From Perca fluviatilis (taxonomy: Eukaryota; Chordata; Actinopteri; Perciformes; Percidae), in NCBI RefSeq assembly GCF_010015445.1, contig NC_053129.1, forward strand, positions 19,225,249-19,289,248: a stretch of DNA of 64,000 bases, written 5' to 3'. The translations under genes were made by a program, and so were the position numbers. This document shows positions 38,501-63,172 of this stretch, one piece after another. Each line of letters begins with the position of its first letter. The first letter of the stretch is position 1. Under the pieces are notes generated by a model, which saw only the letters and a program-made list of their open reading frames with translations, ran no database searches and had not been told where the DNA came from.

Positions 38501-41500
38501 ACCATTCTTTTTAGTAAACTCTGGGTACACAAACAATGTTGTCAATGCTTTTGTTAAGGTGTAGAGCCCCTGGTGACACTTCGAGCAAAGTTTAATGTCG
38601 TGTCGAGCCTGTTGTGCCGATTCCGTCCCAAATATGCTTTTAAACGAAAGTTTGACTTGGGTACATTCACAAAAAGACCCTAGGTTGCATTTTGGCGAGA
38701 GTAACGCTTTAACAGACTTTCTCCTGCATATTGTTTTAATCACGTTTCATGACCTCCTGCTTTGCTCCTGTGATAACTACTATGGCCGCTAGAGGGCGCC
38801 ACCGCCTAACAATTAATGTAAATATGGTAATTGCTGTTTGTACAAATGACCTATGGGGTCGTTTTTCAAGGCAATTATAGTCTAAAATAAATTCTGCTAA
38901 TACGTATGCATACTACTCTGGGTAAATACATGTTTAAAAAATATACACTACCGGTCAAAAGTTTAAGAACACCCCAATTTTTCCAGGTTTTTATTGAAAT
39001 TCATACAGTTTAATGTCTTATTGTACTCTGAAATGAAAGAATAGAACAAATGAACAATTTAAGTTAAAAAAGAAATCATGGAATCAATTTATAAACCAAA
39101 ATGTATTCTAAATTTTTGACTCATCAAAGTAGCCCCCTTTGGCAGATATAACAGCTGAACACACTTGTGGCATTCTTTCTACAATGGAAATCAAATATTC
39201 TTCAGAAAGTTCTTCCCAACTCTGTTGCAGAAGTTCCCATAAATGTGTGGCACTTGTAGGTTGCTTTGCTTTCACTTTTCTGTCCAGTTCATCCCAAACC
39301 AGCTCAATGGGGTTTAAGTCTGGTGACTGTGCTGGCCACTCCATGTTTTTAAGCTTAACCCATCTTGTTCTTTTTTGCTAATGTAGTTCTGGCATAGCTT
39401 GGACTTATGTTTTGGGTCATTATCTTGCTGTAGGATAAACCCCTGACCAACTAGGCGCATACCTAGGGTACTGCATGGCGCTGCAAAATGCTGTGGTAGC
39501 CGTTTTGGTTCAGGGTGCCTTTCACTCTGTACAAATCACCGACCCTGGATCCAGCAAAACAGCCCCAGACCATCACGCTTCCTCCTCCATGTTTGACAGT
39601 TGATGTCACACACTGAGGAACCATCCTTTCACCTACTCGACGGCGTACAAAAATCCTGCATGATGAACCGAAGATTTCAAATTTTGATTCATCGTACCTT
39701 CTTCCAGTCTTTAGTAGTCCATTGATGATGTTTCTTGGCCCAGGCAAGCCTCTTTTTCTTATTCTGACGTCTTAGCAATGGCTTTCTTGCTGCAACTGAC
39801 CTATCAAACCTGCAGCTCCAAGTCTTCTCTTTACAGTTGAAACTGACACTTGCTTATTACGACCACTATTAAGTTGTGCTTGAAGCTGTTGTCCTGTGAG
39901 CCGCCTATCACGCAAACTGTTGACTCTCAGAAACTTGTCTTCTGATTCTGTTGTGGCTTTGGGTCTGCCAGTCCTCTTCCTGTCAGAGTTTCCCCCAGTT
40001 TCTAAGTACCTTTTGATGGTGAAGAATACTGTACTCACTGACATCTTGACCTTTTCGCAATTTCTCTGTAGGAAAGACCAACATTCTTAAGTGTTATGAT
40101 GGTCTGTCTCTCTTCCATTGTTAATTGCCTTTTTCCCGCCATTTTTATAGCAACACACTACTTTCTGCAGTACAATACTGTTCAAATAATGCTCATGAGG
40201 GTACGGTACCACAGTGTGTTCCAACAATACTTGTATACAAACAGAGGGGGTTGTAAGTAATCCAGACAAGTTGGAACACCTGTGGGAATTGGTAGCACCA
40301 ACTTTCAAAGCTTTATCAACCTCCTTTGCTGCAGAACAGCTTTACATTGTTTACCCATTTCTTGTTCCCTGAAAAAGGCCTTTTTGTAAAATACTGAAAT
40401 GTACATTATTTTTCAGTTTTGGGTAACCTTACTTTTTTTTTAACCTCAGGCAGTTATCACTTACCTTTGTACCATTTCAAGCTATTCATTGGACTTGAAC
40501 TGCTAAAATTTCAATAAAAAACTAAAATAATTGGGGTGTTCTAAAACTTTTGACCAGTAGTGTATGTTTCATCAATCAAAATGTCTATTCCTATTCCTGT
40601 AACAGACGTGGAGGATGTAGACAATGAGAAAAGAGAGATGACTGAGTCAGATATTGCCGGACTGCATCGCTTTTTCTCCAAACATTTGGAGTTGCCCGAC
40701 CATAAAGACCTTCTCACACTCTTCTCCCAGGTACCACACACACAGACACACAAATGACTGGTGATAATAATATCTATAGAATCTTACTTTCTCTTTGCTG
40801 TCCTTATCAAGGAAGCATAGAAAGAAGAACAAAAAAATATAAATCATTTGATGTTTTGGTCACATGTATTTGCATTGTTTTCTTTCTCTTCACTATGTCA
40901 TTTATTCAACAGGTTGCCTGTAATGGTTTCACTATAGAGGATGATGAACTGTCCCACATGGGTACTGCAATCTACCCAGAGTAAGAAGGAAAACTCACAT
41001 GCATACATACAAGCACATTTTCATTCTGTACTCTTTCAACTACACATGTAAAGGGCACAGTATATTAGACAGTATTTCCCTTACATTTGTGGTTCTAAAT
41101 GTCTTTTCTCTTCTGTGGATATGTGTTAGTTCCTTGATTTTATTTTTTGGCTTTGGCCATGCATGCTAAATGCTACAATTAGCAGTATTTGTTCATGTTT
41201 TAAAGGTCAGTATCTGGAGCAACATGTAACAGATATCTAAAGAGGCGAGATTATCACTTCCTTGCAAGACAACTTTTCTTCTCCTGTTGGTCATTTGGTA
41301 GTACAATCGGCTCCCTGCTGTGGCTGAGGCTGTTAAGTTTTCAAATTTGCCATTTTAAGCTATTTCCAGCCTGCCACCCAGGTAATAGCAAGGTCGCTAA
41401 CATATGTATGTCACTCAAGACCTCTCTATAAGAGCACTTGTAGCATAGTGTTGGTAATACCACTTCCACAAATGTTAGTTATTACTGTATCATTAATAAT

Positions 41501-43820
41501 AACAAGTTGGCTCTTTTCTCACTGCTCCTATGTCATCAAATGTAAGAAAGTAGAGAGCTGGATTTTTATTCTAATTTGATTCTTTCCCTGTGTGTCTGTC
41601 TCTCCAAAGTGTGGCACTGATAAACCACAGCTGTCTTCCCAGTGTCATAGTCACATATAAGGGGACGTCTGCTGAGGTTCGAGCAGTGAAGAACATGAAT
41701 CCTGGAGATGAAGTGAGGAAAAGGGACAGCTGCCATGAGAGGGGGTTGGGTTCATGTTTTCAAGTGTGTGTGAATGGAGAAGGGAGCCGAGCTTATTACG
41801 ATTGTGTGTGTGAAACGTGTCTTGCTGTTAGCTCGATTTGATTCTATTTGGTGGATCAGCCTGCGCTGAATCCAAATGAAGAAGATTTGCTAAATTGCTT
41901 TTAAACTACTAAATAACTTTAAATGACACAATACTTAATTTTCATCTTCCAGTGATATATAGGAATTGTTCAACTTTGAATGATGTGTAAGCCAGACATT
42001 TTTTTTTATTGTGTTTTCTGCCTTGACTTTAAAGGAAAAGTTAAACATTTTGGCAATGCGCTTAGCTTTCCTACCAAGAGTTGGAGAAGATGTATATAAC
42101 TGTCTTGCCAGAGAGTGATATCAATCTTCTCATCTAACTCTCGACAAGAAAGCAAATAGCCAAATTTTTTCAAACGATTCCTCTAAATCTTGAAACAAAC
42201 TTAATAGGTTGTGGTTCTCCGGTCTCTTTCTCAACACAGGAAGTTTGGGATTCAAATATAATACGGAAGAGATAGTAGCTTACAAATGGAGAAGGAGACT
42301 TGAACATTGTGATATTGTGAGATTGAAAGTCTTTGCCATGACATCACTGCTGGCGTATAGTTCCACGTGAATGACAGTTTACTGCTGTAGAAGAAGAAGA
42401 ATGTGTGTGGTTTAAAGGGGGAATGCAGCAGCTGATTAAAGTGGCTGGCATGGTTATTTTTAGACTAACCTTGTAACCTGAAGAAAAATGAGGAAAGTGT
42501 TATTTCCACTTCTAGGTGCTCATCAGCTACATAGATCTCCTCTATCCAACAGACGACCGTAACAACAGGCTGAGAGAGTTCTATTATTTCACCTGTCAAT
42601 GCCAGGAATGCAAAACCAAGTCCAGTGTAAGACACCACAGGAAGTGCTGAGTGAAAAAAAATACTTAATCATACAACTGCCATTGCAATTCATGTGTAAA
42701 ATTTAGAAACAAAACCGCATGGTTTGGTTGACTATCGTGCTCTGTGTCCTGTCTTCCTCCAGGACAAGGCAAAGTTGAAAGTGCGTAAGCAGAGTGACCC
42801 CATCGAGCAAGAGGTCATCAGCAACATGGTGCGCTATGCCAGGAAAACCATCAGAGAGTTCCGGGCCCTCAAACGCATAAAAAATATCCTTTAATGTCAC
42901 TAAATTACATCGTCTCTTGTGTTGTACAATTCGTTTGCACTTTTAATTTAATTTTGCAGCTGCACCTGCAGGTTCAATCAGTGCTTATTAAGCTTTCTTA
43001 TGCAGATATTATTCTTTAGCAAAGTAGCTTTCAAGACTCTAAACCATCTGTTTATATGTTCAGAGGCCCTTTGAAATCTCAGTTAAAACTTGATGCAGCC
43101 CTTGACTCTGTGGCACCCCCTAGTGAGTTGCTGGAGATGTGTGAACAGAGCCTGGATGAGATGGGTGCTGTCTTTGATGACGCCAATGTCTACATGCTTC
43201 ACATGATGTACCAGGCCATGGGGGTTTGTCTCTACATGCAAGATCCAGACGGAGCTATCAGATACGGCGAGAAGATCATCAAACCTTACAGGTGATGAGA
43301 AACAGTGAACAGTTTGAAAAGTTCTAAAGGTGATAAAAAAAAAAATAGTAATCATCAATATGTATGATCTCTTTCCAATGCAGCAAGCTGTATCCACCCT
43401 ACTCTTTGAATGTGTCCTCCATGTACCTCAAGTTGGGCAGACTGTACATGGGGCTGGAGAGGTACTCAGTGGGCATCAGCGCTCTCAAGAAGGTAACATG
43501 ACCTGCTGAGCTTTTACATCAGACTTTCATACTCAAAAACAGCAGCTACAAAGCACTTTTAACCAAGTCAACAAAGTAAATGCTATTATGATAAACTTGA
43601 ACAAAAATCATTAGGCCTGGGTATCATTTTAAAACTAGGATATTAGTTTCTGTATCAAGTACCTTACTTAGAGGAATATACCTAGAAATCATGTACATAT
43701 TTTTATGCTGTACAATTATATATGTTTGTTTGCACACAGGCAATGGCCATAATGGAAGTGGCTCATGGGAGGGATCACCTCTACTTGACAGAGTTGCACA
43801 AAGAGATGACACGAAAATGA
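35068..43820 (+). CDS. smyd2: SMYD2 lysine methyltransferase (complete, 12 coding exons)
   Basis: SMYD2 transfers methyl groups from S-adenosylmethionine to lysines of histone H3 and proteins such as p53, in cytoplasm and nucleus. Coding exons are 35068-35237, 37025-37088, 37602-37712, 37818-37878, 40606-40730, 40913-40980, 41610-41712, 42516-42626, 42763-42883, 43117-43291, 43384-43492 and 43740-43820. All phases join to 432 residues (human 433). Residues 15-20 GKGRGL bind the cofactor. The MYND zinc finger ligands are C51, C54, C64, C67, C73, C77, H85 and C89. SET core: NHSC at 205-208 and the active-site tyrosine Y239 in SYIDLLYP. Post-SET zinc ligands are C261, C263 and C266; the C-terminal TPR-like helices follow. 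ATG at 35068 is followed by another at 35071; either could start. Intron 9 has AT-AC ends; all others are GT-AG. Intron 4 carries two mobile elements. The a or b paralogue is undecided. Confidence 0.96.
35403..35503 (+). repeat. (CA)n microsatellite in smyd2 intron 1
   Basis: Two CA blocks with AACACACGCCACGA between them. The rest of intron 1 (35238-37024) is unremarkable AT-rich sequence. Confidence 0.97.
38093..38609. repeat. foldback (long inverted repeat) element in smyd2 intron 4
   Basis: Left arm 38093-38237 and right arm 38462-38609 are near-perfect reverse complements, each about 145 bp, around a spacer of about 224 bp. Both arms give the same peptide string (GLYTLTKALTTLFVYPEFTK) on opposite strands, which shows the symmetry. 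Outside the arms the similarity stops. It is probably a non-autonomous DNA transposon or two head-to-head copies; family not recognised. Confidence 0.85.
38946..40562 (-). mobile_element. Tc1/mariner-type DNA transposon in smyd2 intron 4
   Basis: A 1617-bp element with matching terminal inverted repeats: left CACTACCGGTCAAAAGTTTA, right end the complement of CACTACTGGTCAAAAGTTTT. Similarity of the ends extends about 70 bp. It is flanked by TA on both sides, the Tc1 target-site duplication. Inside, on the minus strand, lies a damaged transposase. The smyd2 splice sites are untouched. Confidence 0.95.
39108..40129 (-). pseudogene. Tc1-like transposase, frameshifted
   Basis: Reading on the minus strand from MEERQTIITLKNVGLSYREI (start near 40129) gives an N-terminal paired-type helix-turn-helix region with GRPK, then the DDE catalytic domain. 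DESKFEIFG carries the first Asp, QQDNDPKHKS the second and SPDLNPIE the final Glu. It ends KGGYFDESKI at the stop at 39108. The frame breaks at about 40054, again near 39800 and near 39690, and more than once between 39470 and 39350. The enzyme would catalyse cut-and-paste transposition, but this copy cannot encode it. Confidence 0.9.
42031..42420 (+). repeat. teleost foldback repeat (TTTAAAGGAA-type) in smyd2 intron 7
   Basis: Starts with 'ttaaaggaaaagttaaacat' and continues 'ttttggcaatgcgcttagct', 'tcttctcatctaactctcga'. This is a very common fish repeat; a better copy lies at 48965-49347. The right boundary is uncertain. Confidence 0.5.
42884..43116 (+). other. smyd2: AT-AC (U12-type) intron of smyd2
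   Basis: Exon 9 ends ...CGC ATA AAA A and the intron opens with ATATCCTTT (42884-42892), the exact consensus 5' splice site of the minor spliceosome. It closes with ...GTGGCAC at 43116. Eleven bases before that end lies the A (43105) of CCCTTGAC, a good match to the U12 branch site TCCTTRAC. Splicing gives A+CC = Thr and continues PSELLEMC, in line with SPSELLEIC in mammalian SMYD2 as I recall it. No usable GT donor exists: reading through meets TAA at 42892. Confidence 0.9.
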
Positions 43821-43996
43821 TGAGAAAGGAAAGAAATGATGTTGAACACAGCTGATCCGAAGCGACTGCAAACACTCCTTTGATTAGGAGCTTCACAGAA
43901 CTGAAGAAACATTCTACTCTTTTTGATACTGAAGCAAAGATAGAGAGCATTCATGGTTTTTATGCAAAGTTTTGTGCAACAAAAATATTTTTGGAT

Positions 43997-44002
43997 ATTA
44001 AA
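43997..44002 (+). terminator. candidate smyd2 poly(A) signal
   Basis: ATTAAA 177 bases after the smyd2 stop codon, followed by TTTTTAC and a GTGTGATG stretch. This would give a short 3' UTR. Confidence 0.5.
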
Positions 44003-44386
44003 CTTTTTACAACAGTGTGATGTATGCAAGAACCTATTAGTTTGTTGGATGCAGGATACTTTTGTACCAAGCGTGCATTTAATGTTCAGTTATATGCAAA
44101 TGTGAAAGTCTGACATTGTAAACAGTGCTTTTTACTCATGTTGACCATAAGGTGTTTAATAATTATTTTCCAAATTGTTAATGATTTTGTGTTTGTTTAG
44201 GCTTGTGACTGACACGTCAGCTGGGCCCTGTCATTTATCGGGGTCAAGTTGTTTACATATGAGTGGGGGGGGGTCAATTCAACAAAATCCCTGTCAGCCA
44301 ATCAGGACAGCTGCCTCACCACAAGGGGCCTATTAAAGCTGTAGAATGGGCCTGAGTCACAATGGCGATTTGGGATAGCGCACCGT

Positions 44387-44548
44387 CAGGGGCGTTGGAC
44401 TGGGGGGGGGGGGGAAAGAGGACGGAGTACCCAGGGCCCTCATGTGAGGAGGGCCCAAAAGGATGATAGAATGAATAGCTGTGGATGCGGGGAGGGGCCC
44501 ATAGAAAATGCCTTTCTACAGGGCCCAGAATTTTGTGCTATGCCCCTG
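44387..44548. mobile_element. small hAT-like non-autonomous element between smyd2 and ptpn14
   Basis: A 162-bp G-rich element with short inverted ends (CAGGGGCG and TGCCCCTG). It is flanked by imperfect 8-bp direct repeats (CGCACCGT and AGCACCAT). End sequence and 8-bp duplication point to the hAT superfamily. It contains a 13-base G-run. Confidence 0.55.
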
Positions 44549-44689
44549 AGCACCATGTTTGCACTAGAACTTTGTGTGAGTGCTCTGTTCTAATTAATGT
44601 CTCCAGTACTGACAGAGAACCCCCTTTCCAACACATGCATTATTATTAGCTAACGGAAATCAAATAAATGAATTTGTGGCAACAGTCTT

Positions 44690-46562
44690 AAAGAAAATAA
44701 GGCTTTATTGCATAATAAGCAAGTATAACATATCTGGGGAGAGAAAAACAAAAGACTTGATGCACTGAAAACACATATACAAAATATATGTACACATACT
44801 CTGAAAAGGTATTTTTGCCAACAAAAAAAAATTAAGGGGAAAAATTAAATATAAACAAACAGTGGAATGCTGTGTAAGGAAATACTGTCACAAAGAGAAC
44901 AGAAGTGCAACAAAACACTTATATGTCAAGAGAGCATAAAGCTTATACTTATTTGAGAATATATACAATGAAATATAAAAATGCATGCATAGTTTATTAT
45001 GTTGCGGTATTTTTAGGGTACCAAGTCAAAAAAAGAAACTATATAAAGAATTTGTAGAAATCTTTTCTCACATGCCCATTCTGTACAAAGTTACTTTGGA
45101 CATGGCTGGCTTTGCATCATGATTCAGAAAAATAAAAAAGAATATTTCACGTAACATGTACAGTATAAGGAAATTCTTCAGAGTCTAATTTTATAAACAG
45201 GATACAGGAACATGGCAACATAATCAATTGGGTATGGATCAGATTAGTACTAACGGCTGCCAATTTTTTGGTCCAAAGTCACTTCTTACTATTATCCTTC
45301 AAAAATAAACCAAGACATCAGTATTCTCCTACTGCCAAATCTTTACCTGAGAGTTTGGTAAATGATTTGAAATGTTAAAGTTGTTCTCATAACAAAACAC
45401 AAACTATTAAATACTGATTCAAAGATTTAATCTTTGGAGGTAAAAAAGGAATTTAGTGTACCAAACCCATCCAGAACCCTAAAACAAGGAAAGGGCTGTC
45501 AGCTTCCCCTTGTTTCATGTTTCAATAAGGCACAATGATACATTGCATACAGTATTTTCTGTATAAGGACACAATTCTCTATTGACAGCAAACTGTAAAA
45601 TTATATTTATAAATGACCTCTAATTCATCAGACAAAAACCTTTTAGACTTTTGAAATGTTTTTAGGTAAGAAATGTGTTAAGACACATTTGAACGCAAGG
45701 AGCAGTGAGTCAAGAAACAATCAACTGTTAAAATGAACTTTGTGTGTGCTTGTGGGGGAGGATCTTAATAGAAATGTATCAAGGAAAATGTCAGCGATCC
45801 TTTTGACATTGACAGGAAAGCTTTTCGAAAGATATAGTAAAAATTAAAAGTGACAGGGCAAGGATCAACATGCTTGTCAATGCTCCATTCAATTGCAAAG
45901 GTGGCCACAATCTTAAAAGAAATAAATAAAAACATTTGTTACAATGTTGAAGTAAATATTTGCCATCAATACTTAAAGGGAACATGTTATTATTTTAACA
46001 GTGATTTAAAGAATACTTTTGTTTGGCAAACTCTTTCAGAGTATAGAAAATAGTCATAATACTGCTGCCATCTACTGTTCATGCAGCATAGTGCCAGCTC
46101 TAATAATGGCTAAATAATAAATGAGAAATGTAGCAGGCAGGCAATCTATCCAAACTGAAACTGAGATTTAATTCTCAAGATATTTGTTAAGAAATCTCTA
46201 GCACACACGGAGCATATAGACATGCATTGGGAAAAAGCACAAACATGCATTCTCCGCACAGAAGGACCAGGTCCAAGAATTAAACCCAGGGGAAAAAAAC
46301 AACTACACTCATTAGGAGAAATGGTCGTCAATTTCTATACAGGCCTACAAAAATCCTTTCCTCCCTTGAGGTGAGTTTGTATGAAAATCCACCAGAATTT
46401 CCATAAACTGCCACAAAGAAAACGGATCTCTGTATCTGCTTCCAACCAGCTATCAGTCATACTGTATCTTTTGCACAGTCCTCATGTTTATTTGAAGGAC
46501 CATTGTTGTTCTCTGGTGCCATTCTGCCACGTCATGTAAGGTCAAAGGTCAGGACCCCAGGC
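44690..46562 (-). other. ptpn14: probable ptpn14 3' UTR
   Basis: About 1.9 kb of AT-rich, non-coding DNA between the ptpn14 stop codon and a minus-strand AATAAA at 44704-44709. No interspersed repeat is obvious inside it, as expected for a conserved UTR. Extent inferred from the poly(A) signal. Confidence 0.55.
44704..44709 (-). terminator. candidate ptpn14 poly(A) signal
   Basis: TTTATT on the plus strand, AATAAA on the minus strand, in a suitable AT-rich setting. It places the 3' end of ptpn14 within about 0.7 kb of the smyd2 3' end, tail to tail. Confidence 0.5.
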
Positions 46563-60908
<14,346 letters not shown>

Positions 60909-61034
60909 CTAGAAAGAAGGAAGGCAGGAAAAGAGAAATATTAGTTTTTCAGATGCTGTAGATTGACACTGGAGTTGGAAATTATTGGAAGTTTTACTTT
61001 GACAAGAAAATTCAGTCAAGAGACAAGAGAGAAA

Positions 61035-61262
61035 GTCAGTCAATCACTTTGGTCCAGACTGAAGTATCTCAACAATTGATGAAGTGATGGAGTTTAGGTT
61101 AGCATGCTAACACACTGAAATACAATGGTGAACATGGTCAGTATTATATTTGCTACACATCAGCATGTTAGCACTGTGACTGTGAACATGTTAGCATGCT
61201 GACATTAGCATAAGTAAGTAAAGCCTGACAGAGCTGCTAGCATGACTATTGACTCTTCCTCA
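61035..61262. repeat. teleost TTAGCATGCTAAC-type interspersed repeat
   Basis: Contains 'gaagtatctcaacaattgat', 'ttagcatgctaaca', 'tgttagcatgctgacattag' and 'agctgctagcatgacta', the usual order of a high-copy fish repeat. Located in a ptpn14 intron. Confidence 0.6.
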
Positions 61263-61272
61263 GATTGCATAA

Positions 61273-61830
61273 GGCCGGTTACACACTGCCGGTGTGGCGT
61301 GAGCATGGCGTTTCTGTTGCGTGGATTTTTCTATGTCTTTACACACCAGAAACGTGTCTGACGTGGTGCTGCTGCTGCTAGCCTTGTCTGGACACATGTA
61401 TGTTTCCCATTGATAAAATTAAATACCATGTTAAACATAAATATATACTGATTTGATTACAGCAAAGATAACGTCGGCAGTATTGACGGCAAAATAGGCT
61501 ACAGAATATTTCGTTCTGTATTGACAGGTGCAATATTAGAAAATCGATTATTTTTTTAAATTACATTTATATCTGCATTTATATCAAAACCTAGAGACTT
61601 TCAAACATCAACATGTCATTTATTAATATGTATTTGTGTCTAATATGTATTCGTGCCTGGAAACGCTTCCAACACGCTTGCGTGTCGCGTAAAAAATAGG
61701 CGTCTGTTCTATTTCTAGCAGGCACGCGTTTGAGATGCGCGTGTCACACAGGCAGTGTGTAAACTCTAACCTGTTAACATGGGAGCCGAAATATAAACGG
61801 ACACGCGACGCATCCAGTGTGTAACCGGCC
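61273..61830. mobile_element. Harbinger-like MITE in a ptpn14 intron
   Basis: A 558-bp element with perfect 16-bp terminal inverted repeats (GGCCGGTTACACACTG ... CAGTGTGTAACCGGCC). It is flanked by TAA on both sides. A 3-bp TAA/TTA duplication is the hallmark of the PIF/Harbinger superfamily. There is no transposase frame, so it is non-autonomous. The interior near the ends is CG-rich (GGCGTG, GCGTGTCGCG). Confidence 0.8.
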
Positions 61831-62927
61831 TAAGAAAGCCTCTCTTCAGCTAAAGTGTACAAAACATCTGACTAGGTGGGTGGTAGCATAGGCACTCTTA
61901 TTAGCTTTCAGAAACTCACCAGAATTTGGTTAGTGGTTACTGGTAATGTTATTTTTCCAACTAGCCACACTGTCTCTGTACACTACTTCGAGTTGGAAAA
62001 CATGATGTGTTTTAATTCAACACATTTATCCAAAGAAAGTAAAAAGAGCTGTGCTCAAGGCATTGCACATGAGCAACTAATGGATTGCAAACATCCAAAG
62101 AGACACCAAGGAGAGACATATTCTTCTGCTTCTGGTTTGTGCAACAGAAAGTATGCCTCAAGACAGTATTGGCAACAGCATTAGCCGTTTAAAATAATGG
62201 CAGAGAGGCCTGTTGCAGAATCCAAGTGAGGAATGAGTGAATCACCTCTATTCAAAATACCAGTGACTCATTTCTGACTTTAGAGGAATGCCAAATGTAC
62301 ACCAGTAGGGGCTAAACAATACGATTTTATAGCTCTGTAAATCTTCGGTAACAGTGAGCATGTTACGGAGCTGACGCTAACAAGGACTGAGTTTAATCTT
62401 AGGTAGGACCAACACAAGCTGGACCAAGGAGCATTGTAATTGCTGTGCAAGCGTGAGGCGAACTGGGGACTCTGCACTGTGGTTTTGCCAAGTGTAAGCT
62501 GATATGATGACACAGTTCAGATTGTTGAGCCCACTTGCAGCCTTCACATAATGTGGTAAAAAGTCCCAAAACCAAGAGGCTGAAATACACTGAGCTCCTC
62601 AAGTTTCTGAGCTCCTTTAGTCCACTTTTAGCAGCGATCCAACTGTCTGCTAAAGAGTGGAGGGGCCACACAGGAGGAAAGAGAGAATTGTCAGGGTGAC
62701 CGGGCTCAGCTGCGTAAAAACTTGCACACTGTTTCCGGTTTGTTGCCATGGTGACCACTGTCTGAGTCTTTCCAATGTGGGCTGTGAGACACCTTTTCTG
62801 ACATACGCACAAACACACACACATTGAGAAAGATCTGTGAGTGGAAGCGTACATTAGACAGTCCATGCCAGAGTACACAAACTTCTATGTGGAAACCACT
62901 GAGCTGTACACGCTTAGTCATTCACTG

Positions 62928-63172
62928 TCTGTGGCTCAGAGGTAGAGAGGGTCGGCTTTCAAACACACGATTGGCGGCTCGATCCCAGCCTCCTCCGTCC
63001 ACATGTCAGTGTCCTTGAGCAAGACACTGAACCCCAAGACTGCTCCCTGGACACTATGTGGCTGTCCACTGCTCCTAATGCTTAGGATGGGTTAAAGGCA
63101 GAGATTGAATTTCACTACATTGTACTGTACGATTGTATGTAACGAATAATAAAGTTTCTTCTTTTAAATACT
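62928..63172 (+). mobile_element. tRNA-derived SINE in a ptpn14 intron
   Basis: The head has a Pol III A box (TGGCTCAGAGGTAGAG, 62932-62947) and B box (GGCTCGATCCC, 62976-62986) at tRNA-like spacing. The body has 'gtccttgagcaagacactga', a widespread fish SINE core, and the tail reads AATAATAAAG. The orientation is opposite to ptpn14 transcription. Confidence 0.8.

Noticed and set aside
38114..38557. 147-codon plus-strand open frame in smyd2 intron 4
   Set aside because: Its first part is the left foldback arm, and the same peptide string appears on the minus strand from the right arm; the symmetry is of DNA, not a protein.
42763..43123. Ordinary GT-AG splicing of smyd2 intron 9, with acceptor CCCCCTAG at 43123
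   Set aside because: The nearest downstream GT lies after an in-frame TAA, upstream GTs would drop conserved residues, and the acceptor would leave the frame TGA. The AT-AC reading solves all three.
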